A stretch of 48,427 bases of DNA from Ectothiorhodospiraceae bacterium (GCA_003552625.1 PUNM01000155.1:1-48427); one strand, 5' to 3'. Shown: positions 26,535 through 38,259, counted from the stretch's first letter. Notes: generated by a model from the letters alone, not told the origin. Program-made: numbers and translations.

Positions 26535-28505
26535 CTAGGCGAACAGCGTCCGCACAACAAAGAGTGAGATCAGCAGCAGCGCGCCGATGACCATGACGAA
26601 GGCGTAGTGGTAGAGGTAGCCGGTCTGGGCATGGCGCACGCCGGCGGCAATCCGCCCCACCAGGCGGGCCGAGCCGTTGACCAAGCCGCCATCGATGATC
26701 CAGCGCTCCCCGACCAACGCCAGCCCCCGGGCCAAGGCCCGGCCGCCGCCCGTAAAGCCCTGGATGTAAAGCCAGTCGAAGCCGTACTTGTGCTCGAGGA
26801 CACGCTGAACCGGCGCCAAAGGCGCTGTAACCTGCTCGCGCAGATCGGGCCGGCGGATGTAGAGCAACCACGCGACCGCGATGCCCGCAAGCACCAGGTA
26901 GAGGACGGGCGTCACCAGCGCGTGCGCCATGAAGCCGAGCACTCCGGTATAGCCGTCCGCCACCCGATCCAGCCCGGTCTGCTCGGCCAGGACGCGAATG
27001 GAGCCGTCCGCGTAGAAGAAATCGCCCACGGCCATCGGGCCGAAGGTCACCAGCCCGATCAGCACCGAGGGTACCGCCAGAAGGATCAAAGGCAGCGTCA
27101 CCACCTTCGGGCTCTCATGCAGGTGCGCCTTGGCGTGGGGATCCAGGCGTTCCTCCCCGTGGAAGACCAGGAACAGCAGCCGGAAGCTGTAAAGAGCAGT
27201 GACGAAGACCCCAAGCACGAGCAGCCAGTACGCGAGCGTTGCCCAGCCACCAGCGCTGTAGCCGACAGCCTCGATGATCGCGTCCTTCGAGAAGAAGCCC
27301 GAGAAACCGGGAATGCCAATCAGCGCCAGCGTGCCAAGCAGCATGGTGATGTAAGTGATCGGCATGTACTTGGCCAATCCACCCATGCGCCGCATGTCCT
27401 GCTCGTGATGGAGCGCGATGATAACCGAGCCGGCACCGAGGAAGAGCAACGCCTTGAAGAAGGCGTGCGTGAAGAGGTGATAGACACCGGCGGCGTAGGC
27501 CGAGACGCCGAGGGCCGCCACCATGTAGCCCAGCTGCGAGAGCGTCGAGTAGGCGATCACCCGCTTGATATCGTTCTGCACCAGGCCGACCAGGCCCATG
27601 AAGAACGCCGTCAGTGCACCGACCACCAGCACCACCGTCAGCGCCACCGTGGACAGCTCGAAGAGCGGCGAGAGTCGTGCTACGAGGAAAACGCCTGCGG
27701 TCACCATGGTCGCCGCGTGAATCAAGGCGGAGATCGGCGTCGGGCCCTCCATGGAGTCGGGAAGCCAGACGTGCAACGGAACCTGCGCCGACTTGCCCAT
27801 ACAGCCGATGAAGATCAGCAGCGCCGCAACCGTCGCGAGGCTCCACTCGGCGGCTCCGAAGAGGTTGATGGTCGCCTCCGGATCCGCTTCAAGCGCCGTG
27901 AAGATCTCCCCGTAGTGCAGCGTCCCGAAAGCGCTCGCCAGCACCGCGATGCCGAGCAGCAGCCCCAGATCACCCACACGGTTGACCAGGAAGGCCTTGA
28001 GGTTGGCGAAGATCGCACTCTCGCGGGTATACCAGAACCCGATGAGCAGATAGGAGACCAGCCCGACCGCCTCCCAGGCGAAGAACAGCTGCAGCAGATT
28101 GTTCGCCATGACCAGCATGAGCATGGCGAAGGTGAACAGCGCGATGTAGCTGAAAAACCGCTGATAGCCTGGGTCGTCGTGCATATAGCCGATGGTGTAG
28201 ATATGAACCATCAGCGCGACGAAGGTCACGGTGGCCATCATGACCGCCGTCAGCCGGTCGACCAGGAAACCGACCTCCAGGCTGAGATCGCCAACCGTGG
28301 CCCAGGTGTAGACAGTGAAGTCGATGACCTCGCGGCCGCCCCAGGCCAGAGCGTAGAGGACCCAGAAGGAGAGCACGCACGACAGGCCGACGCCGAGGAT
28401 CGTGACCCAGTGTGCGCCAGCGCGCCCGATCCAGGGCCCGGCGAGCCCGGCTACGGCGGATGCGAGCAGCGGCAAGAGGACGATGGCGTAGAGGACCGTC
28501 TCCAT
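26535..28505 (-). CDS. nuoL: NADH-quinone oxidoreductase subunit L
   Basis: Distal antiporter-like subunit of complex I, 656 residues. Motifs: FFAWEAVGLVSYLLIGFWY (helix 5 Glu), GKSAQVPLHVWLPDSMEGPTP (helix 7 Lys then HVWLPDSMEGPTP), RVIAYSTLSQLGYM, GIPGFSGFFSKD. The C-terminal part (about 580-656) fits the lateral helix that runs along NuoM and NuoN and its anchoring transmembrane helix. It starts 3 bases after nuoK. Confidence 0.97.
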   Translation of the reverse strand: METVLYAIVLLPLLASAVAGLAGPWIGRAGAHWVTILGVGLSCVLSFWVLYALAWGGREVIDFTVYTWATVGDLSLEVGFLVDRLTAVMMATVTFVALMVHIYTIGYMHDDPGYQRFFSYIALFTFAMLMLVMANNLLQLFFAWEAVGLVSYLLIGFWYTRESAIFANLKAFLVNRVGDLGLLLGIAVLASAFGTLHYGEIFTALEADPEATINLFGAAEWSLATVAALLIFIGCMGKSAQVPLHVWLPDSMEGPTPISALIHAATMVTAGVFLVARLSPLFELSTVALTVVLVVGALTAFFMGLVGLVQNDIKRVIAYSTLSQLGYMVAALGVSAYAAGVYHLFTHAFFKALLFLGAGSVIIALHHEQDMRRMGGLAKYMPITYITMLLGTLALIGIPGFSGFFSKDAIIEAVGYSAGGWATLAYWLLVLGVFVTALYSFRLLFLVFHGEERLDPHAKAHLHESPKVVTLPLILLAVPSVLIGLVTFGPMAVGDFFYADGSIRVLAEQTGLDRVADGYTGVLGFMAHALVTPVLYLVLAGIAVAWLLYIRRPDLREQVTAPLAPVQRVLEHKYGFDWLYIQGFTGGGRALARGLALVGERWIIDGGLVNGSARLVGRIAAGVRHAQTGYLYHYAFVMVIGALLLISLFVVRTLFA

Positions 28506-28508
28506 GGC

Positions 28509-28814
28509 TTACCCCCTCATCGCGTCCAGGGCGGCGACATTGATATCGCCGCGTGAACGGAACAGCACCACGACGATGGCCAGCCCGATCGCTGCCTCCG
28601 CCGCTGCAACGGTGAGGATAAAGAAGACGAAGATCTGCCCGGCAAGGTCCTCCAGATAGGCGGAGAAGCCGATGAAGTTGATGTTTACGGCGAGCAGGAT
28701 CAACTCGATGCACATCAACAGCAGGATCACGTTCTTGCGGTTGAGGAAGATCCCCGCCACGCCGAGGGAGAACAGTAACGCCCCCAGGATGAGGAAGTCG
28801 GACAACTCGATCAT
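28509..28814 (-). CDS. nuoK: NADH-quinone oxidoreductase subunit K
   Basis: Small membrane subunit of complex I, 101 residues with three hydrophobic helices. The conserved acidic residues in the membrane are in [17 protein letters not shown] (Glu of helix 2) and [18 protein letters not shown] (Glu of helix 3), part of the proton path. It lies 48 bases after nuoJ. Confidence 0.97.
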   Translation of the reverse strand: MIELSDFLILGALLFSLGVAGIFLNRKNVILLLMCIELILLAVNINFIGFSAYLEDLAGQIFVFFILTVAAAEAAIGLAIVVVLFRSRGDINVAALDAMRG

Positions 28815-28862
28815 TGGGCCTTCCCGCTTGCGTTCGCTGGTCGTTCGCCCGGCCTCGGGCCC

Positions 28863-29477
28863 TTATTGGTTTTCACGCCGTGCCTCGGATGAGCCACTCA
28901 TGCCCTTCACCATCCGCACCCGCTCCTCGGGCCGGGCGGAGAGCTGCTTGGCCACATCCTGTTGGTGTGTCCCGCCTCGTCGGCGCAGTGTCAGGCTGAT
29001 CGCCGCTACGATGGCGAGAAGCAGAATCACGGCGGCGATCTCGAACGGGTAGACGTACACGGTGTAAAGGACACCGCCGATCGCCTGGATGTTATTGACG
29101 TCCGCAGCCGGCTCCGGGATGGTGCCACCGATCAGCTCGGCCCGCTCCGAGAGGATGACCGCGCCGAGCTGCACAGCCATCAACAGCGCCACGAGCAACC
29201 CTACCGGCAGATAGCGGGCGAAGCCCTCGCGCAATGGTGCGGTATTGATGTCGAGCATCATCAGCACAAAGAGAAAGAGCACCATTACCGCGCCCACATA
29301 GACGACGACGAGCGCGATGCCCAGAAACTCCGCCCCTGCCAGCACCCAGATAATGGCCGCATTGAAGAAGGCGAGCACGAGAAAGAGCGCGGCGTGCACC
29401 GGGTTGCGCACCGAGATCACCATGGTCGCCGCAAAGAGCAGAATGCCGGCGAAGATGTAGAAAAGCAGCTGTTCCAT
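28863..29477 (-). CDS. nuoJ: NADH-quinone oxidoreductase subunit J
   Basis: Membrane subunit of complex I, 204 residues with five hydrophobic helices and a hydrophilic C-terminus. NPVHAALFLVLAFFNAAIIW, EFLGIALVVVYVGAVMVLFLFVLMM carry the family's helix 3, known for conformational change on turnover. The tail beyond about residue 165 is basic. It lies 15 bases after nuoI. Confidence 0.96.
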   Translation of the reverse strand: MEQLLFYIFAGILLFAATMVISVRNPVHAALFLVLAFFNAAIIWVLAGAEFLGIALVVVYVGAVMVLFLFVLMMLDINTAPLREGFARYLPVGLLVALLMAVQLGAVILSERAELIGGTIPEPAADVNNIQAIGGVLYTVYVYPFEIAAVILLLAIVAAISLTLRRRGGTHQQDVAKQLSARPEERVRMVKGMSGSSEARRENQ

Positions 29478-29492
29478 AACCGCGCAGGCTCC

Positions 29493-29981
29493 TTACCGGT
29501 ACGGCGCATCGGCGGCACGATCGGCCGCCAGCTGGCTCTCGTATTGATCCCCCACCGCGAGCAGCGTCTGCTTGTTCACCACTCGCTCCTCCCGGCTCTC
29601 CATGTGGAAAGTGTCCAGGCGGGTCAGGACAATGGAGTCCACCGGGCACGACTCCTCACAGAAGCCGCAGTAGATGCACTTGAACAAGTCGATATCGTAG
29701 CGCGTGGTCCGCCGCGTCCCGTCGCTGCGCTGGTGAGAATCGATGGTGATGGCCAGCGCCGGACAGACGGCCTCGCAGAGCTTGCAGGCAATGCACCGCT
29801 CCTCGCCGTTCGGGTAGCGCCGCAGCGCCAGATGGCCACGGAAACGGGGCGACTTCGGGGCCCGCTCCTCAGGGAACTCCAGCGTGACGCTGCGACGAAA
29901 CATATTGCGTCCCGTAAGGCGCAGGCCGCGGAGCAGCTCAGTGAGGAGGAAACTGTTCAGGTAATCGTTCAGCGAGCGCAT
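29493..29981 (-). CDS. nuoI: NADH-quinone oxidoreductase subunit I
   Basis: Peripheral-arm subunit with two 4Fe-4S clusters (N6a and N6b), linking NuoG to NuoB. It is 162 residues. Motifs [12 protein letters not shown] and [12 protein letters not shown] are both complete. [13 protein letters not shown] precedes the first. It follows nuoH by 13 bases. Confidence 0.98.
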   Translation of the reverse strand: MRSLNDYLNSFLLTELLRGLRLTGRNMFRRSVTLEFPEERAPKSPRFRGHLALRRYPNGEERCIACKLCEAVCPALAITIDSHQRSDGTRRTTRYDIDLFKCIYCGFCEESCPVDSIVLTRLDTFHMESREERVVNKQTLLAVGDQYESQLAADRAADAPYR

Positions 29982-29994
29982 AGCGCCACCCCCG

Positions 29995-31008
29995 TTAGAA
30001 CCAAGGGCCCACGCCGCCGTAGACCAGCGCGGTGAGCACGACCAGCCAGACCACCGTGACCGGGATCAACACCTTCCACCCCAACCGCATCACCTGGTCG
30101 TAGCGATAGCGCGGGAAGCTGGCCCGGAACCACAGATAGCAGAAGGCGAAGAACCCGGCCTTGAGGAACAACCAAACGGTACCCGGCACCCAGTCGAACA
30201 TCGGCCCGAGCACCGGCAGCCCCTCGAACGGGGAGTACCAGCCGCCGAGAAAAAGCGTGGCCCCCAGGAAGGAGATCAACAGCATGTTGGCGTACTCGGC
30301 AAGGAAGAAGACCGCGAAGGCCATGCCCGAGTACTCCACGTGGAAGCCGGCGACGATCTCCGACTCACCCTCCGCCACATCGAAAGGAGCGCGGTTGGTC
30401 TCCGCCACCCCGGAGATCCAGTAGACCAGGAACAGCGGCAGCAGCGGCAGCCAGAACCAGTTCCAGAACGGTCCCGCCTGCGCCTCGACGATCCCGCCCA
30501 TGTTCATGGTGCCGGCGGCCATCAGCACGCCGACCAGGGCAAACCCCATGGCGATCTCGTAGGACACGACCTGCGCCGAGGCGCGCAGTGTGCCCAGCAG
30601 CGCATACTTGGAGTTGGAAGCCCAGCCCGCAATGATCAGCCCGTACACCCCGAGGGAGGTCATGGCGAGGATGTAGAGCAGCCCGGCGTTGATATCCGCA
30701 ACCGCCATGCCCTCGCCGAAGGGGATGACCGCCCACGCCGCGAGCGCCGGCATGATCGCCAGCGCCGGAGCAATGAGAAAGAGCGTGCGGTTGGCGTAGG
30801 TGGGAATGGTGATCTCCTTGAACAGGAGTTTCAGCGCATCCGCAATCGGCTGCAAAAGCCCCCTTGGCCCGACCCGGTTGGGTCCGCGCCGGCTCTGCAT
30901 ATGGCCGATCACCCGCCGTTCGGCGTACGTGAAATACGCCACTGCCAGGAAAAGCGGAATGAGCACCGCCCAGATCTTGGCCGTTTCCCAGATGAGTGTC
31001 TCGAGCAT
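29995..31008 (-). CDS. nuoH: NADH-quinone oxidoreductase subunit H
   Basis: Membrane subunit that forms the quinone chamber with NuoB and NuoD, 337 residues and about eight hydrophobic helices. Motifs: [43 protein letters not shown] and [24 protein letters not shown], split here as typical quinone-site loops. The start at 31006-31008 (MLETLIWE) is chosen; a longer frame would run into nuoG in another frame and is not conserved. Confidence 0.97.
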   Translation of the reverse strand: MLETLIWETAKIWAVLIPLFLAVAYFTYAERRVIGHMQSRRGPNRVGPRGLLQPIADALKLLFKEITIPTYANRTLFLIAPALAIMPALAAWAVIPFGEGMAVADINAGLLYILAMTSLGVYGLIIAGWASNSKYALLGTLRASAQVVSYEIAMGFALVGVLMAAGTMNMGGIVEAQAGPFWNWFWLPLLPLFLVYWISGVAETNRAPFDVAEGESEIVAGFHVEYSGMAFAVFFLAEYANMLLISFLGATLFLGGWYSPFEGLPVLGPMFDWVPGTVWLFLKAGFFAFCYLWFRASFPRYRYDQVMRLGWKVLIPVTVVWLVVLTALVYGGVGPWF

Positions 31009-31033
31009 GCCTGCGGTCGTCCTTCTCTCGAGC

Positions 31034-33421
31034 CTAGAGGGCTTCCACCGCCACCTTGCCGAAGGGGCCACCCAGGGCGGCCCGGCCGGCGAGGCCAGCA
31101 GGGATCCAGGCGGTCTCTGGCGGCACCGCCGCATCGGCTACCCAGGGCAACTCCACGCTACCGGCTGCCCCCCGGACACGGACGCGCTCGGTGCCGCCGG
31201 CAAGTCCAAGCCTCTCCACCGTGGCGGGCGCCAGCCGCACCTCCAGGCGCCCGGCAATCAGCGTCCGCTGCAGCGGCTCCGAACGGCGCACCAGCGGGTC
31301 GCCGGCGTAGATCGGCACATTGCCGGCCAGGCTCAGGCCGTCGCCCGCGATCGCAGTGCCGCCAAGCACCTCCTGCGGGTAGGACAGGGGCTCCGGGCAC
31401 CGCTCCTGGCAACGGCCGGCCAGCTCGCCATAGATCTCGGCAATGTCGTTGTAGGCGAAGCCGTCCAAGGCAAGCACCGTGCCCAGCGCGCGCAGGACGC
31501 GCCAACCGGGGCGGGCATCCGCCGGCGGCTCCCCCACGCCGCGGAAACTCTGCCAACGCCCCTCGGCATTGACGAACGTGCCTGCCGACTCTCCGAATGC
31601 CCCCATCGGCAAGAGGACATCGGCCACTTCGCGCAGGGTGTCGTCGGCAAAGACCGTCAGGGCGACCACCTGCTCCGCCTCACCAAGGGCGGTCCGCGCC
31701 GCTTGCGGGTTCCATAGGTCCCGCTCCGGCTCGACATTGAGCAGGAAATACCCCTTCAGGCCCTGCGCAACCATCTCGTGGGCCGCCTTCCCGGCAGCCG
31801 CCGCCGGGTGCCCGCCCTCCTCCCGGTGCGGTACCGCACCGGCGAGCCAACCACCTACCGTGTTGGCGGCCTCCGGCAGCACGCCGAGCCGTCCACCACT
31901 TTGTTCGGCGATGAAGCCGGCCAAAGCGCGCAGCGTGGCCGCCTGCGGATGGCTGGTGGCCATATTGCCGATCAAGACCGCGGCCGTTCGCTCTTCCGTC
32001 AGCCGGCGGGCGATCTCACGAGCGGTGCCATCGATCGGCCCGGCGACTGCAGCCAGGCTATCGGGAAGACGTCCGCCGGTCTGCTCCGCCACCGCCTGGG
32101 CCACACCGCCGAGGCGCTGCACCCACTGATCCGCCGCCACCGCCTCCTCGACGGCAAGCGGGAGATTCCACTCAAAGCGCCGCGGATTCAGGGCCATGAT
32201 CGGGGTTCCTGCCAGCGCGGCCTTGCGCAACCGGTGGTTGATCAGCGGCTGTTCGTGGCGGGCATAGCTGCCGACCAGCAGCACCGCCGAGGCCTCCTCC
32301 AGCTCTGCAATGCTCTGCCCCAACCACGGCACCAGCGGTGCATGCGCCTGATCTGAGGTATCCCCCTCGCGCAGCCGGTGGTCCACGTTGCCACTACCCA
32401 GTCCGCGAAGCAGGCGAGCCGACAGATAGAGCTCCTCCAGCGTGGCCGAAGGCGCGAGCAACCCGCCCAACTCGGCTGCACCGTGGCGCTCGACGACACC
32501 TTTGAGCCCCTCCGCGGCACGGTTCAGCGCAGTCTCCCACGGCACTTCATGCCACTGGCCCTCGCGCTTGACCATCGGATACTGGAGGCGATCCTCGGCC
32601 TTGAGCCCTTCCACGCCGTAGCGGTCGCGATCCGCGATCCACGTCTCGTTGATCGCCTGATTCTCGCGCGGGACGACACGCATGATCTGCCCCCGCAACG
32701 TATGCAGGGAGAGATTGGAGCCGACCCCGTCGTGCGGAGAGACCGCCGGGAAGCTGAGCAACTCCCAGGGCCGCGCCCGGAACGCAAACGGCTTGTTCGT
32801 CAGCGCCCCAACCGGGCAGAGGTCAATCACGTTGCCGGAGAGCTCCGAGTTGATGCCCTCCTCCACGTAGGTGGCAATCTCCATGTGCTCACCACGGAAC
32901 ATGCCACCCAGCTCCTTCTGCCCCGCCACCGTGTCCAGAAAGCGGACACAGCGCGTGCAGTGAATGCAGCGCGTCATCTGCGTGCCGACGAGCGGGCCCA
33001 GGTCTTCGTCGGCGACCACCCGCTTGCCTTCGGTAAAGCGCGAGATCCCGCGGCCGAAGCCCATGGCCACGTCCTGGAGCTCACACTCGCCGCCCTGATC
33101 GCAGATGGGGCAATCGAGGGGGTGGTTGATGAGCAGAAACTCCATCACCCCCCGCTGGGCCTTAAGCGCATGCTCCGAGGTGGTGGCCACCTTCATGCCC
33201 TCGGCCACCGGGGTCGCGCACGCTGGCATGGGCTTGGGTGCCTTCTCGATCTCCACCAGGCACATCCGGCAGTTGGCGACCACCGGCAGGTGCTTGTGGT
33301 AACAGAAGCGGGGGATATGGATCCCGGCGCGATCAGTAGCCTGGATCAGCATCTCGCCCTTGCGGGCCTCGACGGCGCTGCCGTCCACCTCGATGGTGAC
33401 CGTCTCCTCGTTTGCGCTCAT
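31034..33421 (-). CDS. nuoG: NADH-quinone oxidoreductase subunit G
   Basis: Large Fe-S subunit, 795 residues. The N-terminal ferredoxin-like 2Fe-2S domain has [20 protein letters not shown] His/Cys 4Fe-4S site ([19 protein letters not shown]) and a second set ([10 protein letters not shown], then [11 protein letters not shown]) follow. The C-terminal part is a molybdopterin-oxidoreductase-like domain without expected cofactor function. The start overlaps the nuoF end by 4 bases. Confidence 0.97.
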   Translation of the reverse strand: MSANEETVTIEVDGSAVEARKGEMLIQATDRAGIHIPRFCYHKHLPVVANCRMCLVEIEKAPKPMPACATPVAEGMKVATTSEHALKAQRGVMEFLLINHPLDCPICDQGGECELQDVAMGFGRGISRFTEGKRVVADEDLGPLVGTQMTRCIHCTRCVRFLDTVAGQKELGGMFRGEHMEIATYVEEGINSELSGNVIDLCPVGALTNKPFAFRARPWELLSFPAVSPHDGVGSNLSLHTLRGQIMRVVPRENQAINETWIADRDRYGVEGLKAEDRLQYPMVKREGQWHEVPWETALNRAAEGLKGVVERHGAAELGGLLAPSATLEELYLSARLLRGLGSGNVDHRLREGDTSDQAHAPLVPWLGQSIAELEEASAVLLVGSYARHEQPLINHRLRKAALAGTPIMALNPRRFEWNLPLAVEEAVAADQWVQRLGGVAQAVAEQTGGRLPDSLAAVAGPIDGTAREIARRLTEERTAAVLIGNMATSHPQAATLRALAGFIAEQSGGRLGVLPEAANTVGGWLAGAVPHREEGGHPAAAAGKAAHEMVAQGLKGYFLLNVEPERDLWNPQAARTALGEAEQVVALTVFADDTLREVADVLLPMGAFGESAGTFVNAEGRWQSFRGVGEPPADARPGWRVLRALGTVLALDGFAYNDIAEIYGELAGRCQERCPEPLSYPQEVLGGTAIAGDGLSLAGNVPIYAGDPLVRRSEPLQRTLIAGRLEVRLAPATVERLGLAGGTERVRVRGAAGSVELPWVADAAVPPETAWIPAGLAGRAALGGPFGKVAVEAL

Positions 33422-34698
33422 GCCGCCGCCTCCACCGGGGAACGACCGTGCTCGATGTAGTGCTCGAACTCGTGGCGGAAATGCTTGAGGAAGCTCTGCA
33501 CCGGCATCGCCGCCGCATCGCCGAAGGCGCAGATGGTATGCCCGGCGATCTGGCCCGGCACATCCTCGAGCATTTCCAGATCCTCGGGCCGACCCCGGCC
33601 CTCGTAGATGCGCTGAATGGCCCGATACATCCAGCCGGTACCCTCACGGCACGGCGTGCACTGACCACACGACTCCGCATAGTAGAACCGGGCGATCCGG
33701 GCAAGCACCTGCACCATATCGGTGCTCTCGTCCATGACCACCACGGCGCCGGAGCCGAGCATTGACCCCGCCTGCTGGATGCTGTCATAGTCCATGGTCA
33801 GCTCCAGCATCGTCTCGGCCGGCACGACCGGCGTGGAACTCCCCCCGGGGATCACGGCCTTGAGGCGGCGGCCACCGCGAACGCCCCCGGCCATCTCCAG
33901 TAAGTCCCGGAAAGGGGTCCCCATGGGGATCTCGAAGTTGCCCGGGTTCCCGACGTGCCCCGAGACAGAGAAGATCTTCTCCCCGCCGTTGTTGGGTTTA
34001 CCCAGGTTCAGGAACCACTCGGCCCCGTTACGGATCACTGCCGGAACCGACGCCAGGGTCTCGGTGTTGTTGATCGTGGTCGGCTTGCCGTAGATCCCCA
34101 CCTGGGCGGGAAAAGGCGGCTTGTAGCGCGGCAGGCCTTTCTTCCCCTCCAGGGACTCCATCAGCGCCGACTCCTCGCCACAGATGTAGGCACCAGCGCC
34201 GATCAGGTTGTGGAGCCGGAAATCGAAACCGGAGCCGAGGATGTTCTCGCCGACGTACCCGGCCTCCCGGGCTTCCGCCAGAGCCTGCTCCATGCGCTCG
34301 AAGGGTTCGTGATGGAATTCGCCGCGCAGATAGTTGTAGCCGACGCTGGCCCCCATGGCGTAGCCGGCGATCACCATGCCCTCGATCACCGCGTGCGGGT
34401 TGAAACGGAGGATGTCGCGATCCTTGCAGGTGCCCGGCTCCGATTCGTCGGAATTGCAGATCAGGTACTTTTGCACCGGGCTCTGGCGCGGCATGAAGCC
34501 CCACTTGACTCCCGGCGGAAAGCCGGCACCACCGCGCCCCCGAAGCCCACTCTGCTTGACTTCCTCGATCACCGCGTCGGGCTCCATACCGCCCTTCAGG
34601 ACGCGCTCCAGGGCCTGGTAACCGCCCACCTTGCGGTAGGTTTCCAGACTCCACGGCTCGTCGTAACCCAGGGTGGTAAAGCAGACTTGATTGACCAT
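33418..34698 (-). CDS. nuoF: NADH-quinone oxidoreductase subunit F
   Basis: NADH- and FMN-binding subunit, entry point for electrons, 426 residues. Motifs: [19 protein letters not shown] (nucleotide), [35 protein letters not shown] (FMN), and the 4Fe-4S ligands [13 protein letters not shown]. The start ATG at 34696-34698 is chosen because the longer frame adds a non-conserved Arg/Pro-rich stretch inside nuoE. Confidence 0.98.
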   Translation of the reverse strand: MVNQVCFTTLGYDEPWSLETYRKVGGYQALERVLKGGMEPDAVIEEVKQSGLRGRGGAGFPPGVKWGFMPRQSPVQKYLICNSDESEPGTCKDRDILRFNPHAVIEGMVIAGYAMGASVGYNYLRGEFHHEPFERMEQALAEAREAGYVGENILGSGFDFRLHNLIGAGAYICGEESALMESLEGKKGLPRYKPPFPAQVGIYGKPTTINNTETLASVPAVIRNGAEWFLNLGKPNNGGEKIFSVSGHVGNPGNFEIPMGTPFRDLLEMAGGVRGGRRLKAVIPGGSSTPVVPAETMLELTMDYDSIQQAGSMLGSGAVVVMDESTDMVQVLARIARFYYAESCGQCTPCREGTGWMYRAIQRIYEGRGRPEDLEMLEDVPGQIAGHTICAFGDAAAMPVQSFLKHFRHEFEHYIEHGRSPVEAAA

Positions 34699-34718
34699 GA
34701 CCCCTCCGCGCCCCGTGA

Positions 34719-35231
34719 CTAGCTCAGCCCGTCGAGGATCTCGTCGATCCGCTCGCGGGGCAGGTGGGTGTGGTAGTGCCCATCGACGATCATCATCGGC
34801 GCCCCGGTGCAGGCAGCAAGGCACTCTTCTTCACGGACGAGGGTGATCCGGCCATCCGCCGTCGTCTCCCCCTGCCGCACGCCGAGCTTCTGCTCGGCGT
34901 AGGCGACCAGTTCATCGGCGCCGTTGAGGCAGCAGGAGAGGTTCGTGCAGAAGTTTACCTTGTGACGCCCCACCGGCTCGTCCAGGTGGAACATCGAGTA
35001 GAAGGTTGCCACTTCGAAGGCGCTCGACCGCGGCATGCCGATGTAGGCCGCAACCGCCTCCACATGCTGGCGCTGCAGTGCTCCGCCGTTGTCGTCCTGC
35101 AGGATGTGGAGCGCCGCTATGATCGCTGAGGCGCGTCCCTGCTCGTCGTCCGGGAACTTGGCCAGCCAGTGGTCAATGCGCCGGCACTGATCGGCGCTGA
35201 GAACCTTTTCGGCCACAGATTGCTCGGTCAA
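34719..35231 (-). CDS. nuoE: NADH-quinone oxidoreductase subunit E
   Basis: Thioredoxin-like 2Fe-2S subunit (cluster N1a), 170 residues. The cluster ligands are in CTNLSC and ECLAAC, with [11 protein letters not shown]-type context ([15 protein letters not shown]) before them. No ATG fits: the best start is TTG at 35229-35231, with GGGGAGG about 8 bases upstream and a TTGA overlap with the nuoD stop. A GTG five codons later is an alternative. Confidence 0.93.
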   Translation of the reverse strand: MTEQSVAEKVLSADQCRRIDHWLAKFPDDEQGRASAIIAALHILQDDNGGALQRQHVEAVAAYIGMPRSSAFEVATFYSMFHLDEPVGRHKVNFCTNLSCCLNGADELVAYAEQKLGVRQGETTADGRITLVREEECLAACTGAPMMIVDGHYHTHLPRERIDEILDGLS

Positions 35232-36481
35232 CGGTCCACCTCCCCGAACACCACATCGATGGAGCCGATCAGCGTCACCACATCGGCGAGCATGTGGCCC
35301 CGGATCATCTCGTCCATCGCCGCCAGGTGGTAGTAGCACGGCGGCCGGACCTTAAGCCGGTACGGTTTGTTCGCGCCATCGGAGACGATGTATGTGGCGA
35401 ACTCACCCTTGGGCGCTTCGACAGCGGCGTAGACCTCGCCCGGCGGGGTGCAATACCCCTCGGTGAAGAGCTTGAAGTGATGGATGAGCGATTCCATGTC
35501 GTCCTTCATCGCCTCGCGGCTCGGCGGCACCACCTTCGGGTCATCCACGCTAACGGGTCCGGGGTTCGCCCGCAGCCAGTCGATGCACTGCTTGATGATG
35601 CGCGCGGACTCGCGCATCTCCGCGACGCGAACCAAGTAGCGGTCGTAACAGTCCCCGTTGGTCCCCACGGGGATGTCGAAGTCGAGGCGATCGTAGACGG
35701 CGTACGGCTGCTTCTTGCGCAGGTCCCACTCGACGCCGGAGCCGCGCAGCATCGGCCCGGTAAAGCCCAGTTCCAGGGCTCGCTCCGGACCGACCGGACA
35801 GATGTCCACCAGTCGCTGCTTCCAGATCCGGTTGTCGGTAAGCAGGGTCTCATACTCATCGACACACCCCGGAAAGCGCTCACAGAAGTCTTCGAGGAAG
35901 TCGAGCACGGATCCCTCGCGCGCGCGGTTCATCTCCTTGAGTTCGCGCTCGCTGCGGTAGGGCGAGGGTTCGTACTTCGGCATCCGGTCCGGCAGATCCC
36001 GATGCACCCCTCCCGGGCGGTAATAGGTGGCGTGCATACGCGCCCCGGAGACCGCCTCGTAGACGTCCATGAGGTCTTCGCGCTCCCGGAAGGTATAGAG
36101 AAACGCGGTCATCGCCCCGACATCGAGCCCGTGCGTGCCGACCCACATGAGGTGATTCAGGATGCGGGTGACCTCATCCATCATGGTGCGGATGTATTGA
36201 GCGCGCAGTGGCGGCTCAATACCGAGAAGCTTCTCGATGGCGCGGACGTAGCCGTGCTCGTTGCACATCATCGAGACGTAGTCGAGCCGGTCCATGTAGC
36301 CGATCGACTGGTTATACGGCTTCGCCTCGGCGAGCTTCTCGGTGGCCCGATGCAGCAACCCGATGTGCGGATCGGCCTTGCGGACCGTCTCGCCCTCCAT
36401 CTCCAGCACCAGCCGCAGCACACCATGAGCGGCCGGATGCTGCGGCCCGAAGTTCAGGGTGTAACTCTGGAACTCAGCCAT
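35228..36481 (-). CDS. nuoD: NADH-quinone oxidoreductase subunit D
   Basis: 49-kDa subunit that shapes the quinone site, 417 residues. Motifs: [14 protein letters not shown] near the start, [37 protein letters not shown] and the C-terminal [11 protein letters not shown] end. It is separate from NuoC rather than fused as in E. coli. It overlaps nuoC by 8 bases and nuoE by 4. Confidence 0.98.
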   Translation of the reverse strand: MAEFQSYTLNFGPQHPAAHGVLRLVLEMEGETVRKADPHIGLLHRATEKLAEAKPYNQSIGYMDRLDYVSMMCNEHGYVRAIEKLLGIEPPLRAQYIRTMMDEVTRILNHLMWVGTHGLDVGAMTAFLYTFREREDLMDVYEAVSGARMHATYYRPGGVHRDLPDRMPKYEPSPYRSERELKEMNRAREGSVLDFLEDFCERFPGCVDEYETLLTDNRIWKQRLVDICPVGPERALELGFTGPMLRGSGVEWDLRKKQPYAVYDRLDFDIPVGTNGDCYDRYLVRVAEMRESARIIKQCIDWLRANPGPVSVDDPKVVPPSREAMKDDMESLIHHFKLFTEGYCTPPGEVYAAVEAPKGEFATYIVSDGANKPYRLKVRPPCYYHLAAMDEMIRGHMLADVVTLIGSIDVVFGEVDR

Positions 36482-37214
36482 CGGCCTGATCCTCCGTCGA
36501 CGCCGATTGCGGCCGCCCCCGATAGCGGTTGTCGTCGCGGATCACACGCGGGACCAACACCCGTGGCTCGATCTCCACCGGGCCGTAGACCACCCGCCCC
36601 TTCTCCGGATCGTAGCGCGGCTCCACGTTGCCGATGAGCGGGAAGTCCTTGCGGAAGGGGTGCCCGACAAAGCCGTAGTCCGTGAGGATGCGCCGCAGGT
36701 CTGGATGCCCCTCGAAAATCAGCCCGTAGAGATCGAATGCCTCGCGCTCCGGCCAGTTCGCGGATGGCCAGACCCCGGTCAGGGTGGGGAGCACGGGTAG
36801 ATCATCGTCCTCGGCGTAGCAGCGGACCCGGAGACGGTGATTGTGGGCCAGGGAGAGAAGATGGTAGACGCCCGCGAAACGGCGCCCGGTACTTTCCGCC
36901 ACGCCCTGTACGCCGTAGATGCCGGTCAACCCCAGGCGGCCAAAGCCCGGCTCGGTGACCCCGCGGCTGAATCCCGACCCGGTGGCCTGCTCCGTGATCC
37001 ATTCGTCGCTGCCGTAGGCCGCGTAGTCCACGCCGGCCACGTCGAGCAGCTGCTCGAACCGGAAGGCATCCAGGTCGCGCAGTTCCGTCATCGCGGGCAC
37101 CAGATCCCCCGGGGCCAGCTCGATCGTCACTTCCCCGTACGCTAGGTGCGCCTCGATCAGGCGGCTCCCGAAGTGGCCGCGCAGCTGCTCCAGAAGGCTC
37201 TCGGGGTCAGCCAT
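36474..37214 (-). CDS. nuoC: NADH-quinone oxidoreductase subunit C
   Basis: 30-kDa peripheral subunit, 246 residues. Conserved block: [29 protein letters not shown] with the FDLYG and HPDLRRIL signatures, then [15 protein letters not shown]. The N-terminal region after residue 60 carries a short insertion (around 65-90, [17 protein letters not shown]) that I do not recall in the E. coli protein. It lies 12 bases after nuoB. Confidence 0.97.
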   Translation of the reverse strand: MADPESLLEQLRGHFGSRLIEAHLAYGEVTIELAPGDLVPAMTELRDLDAFRFEQLLDVAGVDYAAYGSDEWITEQATGSGFSRGVTEPGFGRLGLTGIYGVQGVAESTGRRFAGVYHLLSLAHNHRLRVRCYAEDDDLPVLPTLTGVWPSANWPEREAFDLYGLIFEGHPDLRRILTDYGFVGHPFRKDFPLIGNVEPRYDPEKGRVVYGPVEIEPRVLVPRVIRDDNRYRGRPQSASTEDQADG

Positions 37215-37226
37215 GGTCTGCGTTCC

Positions 37227-37703
37227 TCAACGTGCGATGGTGTTGGTGCGGCGGATCTTGTTCTGTAGCTGCAGGATGCCGTAGTAAAGGGCCTCCGCCG
37301 TCGGCGGGCAACCGGGGACGTAGATGTCCACGGGCACGATCCGGTCGCAGCCCCGGGTCACGGAGTAGGAGTAGTGGTAGTAGCCTCCGCCGTTGGCACA
37401 GGAGCCCATGGAGATGACCCACTTCGGCTCCGGCATTTGGTCGTAGACCTTGCGCAGGGCCGGCGCCATCTTGTTGCACAGTGTCCCCGCGACGATCATG
37501 ACATCGGACTGACGCGGACTCGGCCGGAAGATCAGCCCGTTTCGGTCCATGTCGTAGCGCGCCCCGGCCGTGTGCATCATCTCCACCGCGCAGCAGGCCA
37601 GGCCGAAGGTCATCGGCCACAGCGAACCGGTTCGCGCCCAGTTGATCAGCTTGTCCGCAGAGGTCGTGACATACCCCCGCTCAAGCAGGCCCTCTACTCC
37701 CAT
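37227..37703 (-). CDS. nuoB: NADH-quinone oxidoreductase subunit B
   Basis: Carries cluster N2, the last Fe-S centre before quinone, 158 residues. Ligands are the tandem cysteines in [11 protein letters not shown], then GSCANGGG and [11 protein letters not shown]. The start overlaps the nuoA end by 10 bases. Confidence 0.98.
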   Translation of the reverse strand: MGVEGLLERGYVTTSADKLINWARTGSLWPMTFGLACCAVEMMHTAGARYDMDRNGLIFRPSPRQSDVMIVAGTLCNKMAPALRKVYDQMPEPKWVISMGSCANGGGYYHYSYSVTRGCDRIVPVDIYVPGCPPTAEALYYGILQLQNKIRRTNTIAR

Positions 37704-38050
37704 TCCAGCGCCCCCTTACGCCACTCATAGAGCAATCCGATCACGAGCAGCCCGACGAACAGGCCCATGGCCACGATGCCGAAGAGGCCGACATCGTCCA
37801 ACACAACAGCCCAGGGGAAGAGAAACGCGATCTCGAGATCGAAGAGGATGAACAGCAGTGCCACGAGGTAGTAGCGCACGTCGAACTTCATGCGCGAGTC
37901 CTCAAAAGCCTCGAAGCCGCACTCGTACGGCGACTGCTTTTCCGGATCTGCGCGCCGGGGACCGAGCACGAACCCGGCGACCAAAGGCAGGGCGCCGAAG
38001 ACGAGCCCAACGACAATGAAGAGGAGAACCGGCAGGTAATTCTCTAGCAT
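37694..38050 (-). CDS. nuoA: NADH-quinone oxidoreductase subunit A
   Basis: Small membrane subunit, 118 residues with three hydrophobic helices. [26 protein letters not shown], cited here in the parts YECGFEAF and [18 protein letters not shown], is the family core. The start is ATG at 38048-38050 ([11 protein letters not shown]); an ATG eight codons upstream is in frame but less likely. First gene of the nuoA-N operon, about 65 bases downstream of the predicted promoter. Confidence 0.97.
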   Translation of the reverse strand: MLENYLPVLLFIVVGLVFGALPLVAGFVLGPRRADPEKQSPYECGFEAFEDSRMKFDVRYYLVALLFILFDLEIAFLFPWAVVLDDVGLFGIVAMGLFVGLLVIGLLYEWRKGALEWE

Positions 38051-38120
38051 CGTACGCCGCTCCGCTGATGGCAACGCAGGCGGCGCACCAGATTGGGGCC
38101 CCCGCGTTAGGACTGGCTGG

Positions 38121-38150
38121 AGTTTACGGAGCCGCGTGAACCCGTGTCAA
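38121..38150 (-). promoter_or_regulatory. Sigma-70-type promoter of nuo operon
   Basis: Perfect -35 TTGACA (38145-38150), 18-base spacer, -10 TAAACT (38121-38126), with an AT-rich tract directly upstream. The start point would be about 60-65 bases before the nuoA ATG. Confidence 0.7.
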
Positions 38151-38259
38151 CTCAAGCAAAAATATAAGTACCTGATCCACAGGAGGTTATAACGAGCAGA
38201 AGGGATCTTGAGCGTTGCTCTCGATCAAGGTGGCAGAGCAGCCGGAGGGCACCAAGAAG

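Noticed and set aside
26607-28556. Long plus-strand frame (649 codons) opposite nuoL
   Set aside because: Antisense shadow of nuoL. The product is a low-complexity Asp/Arg/His/Gln mixture with no family features.
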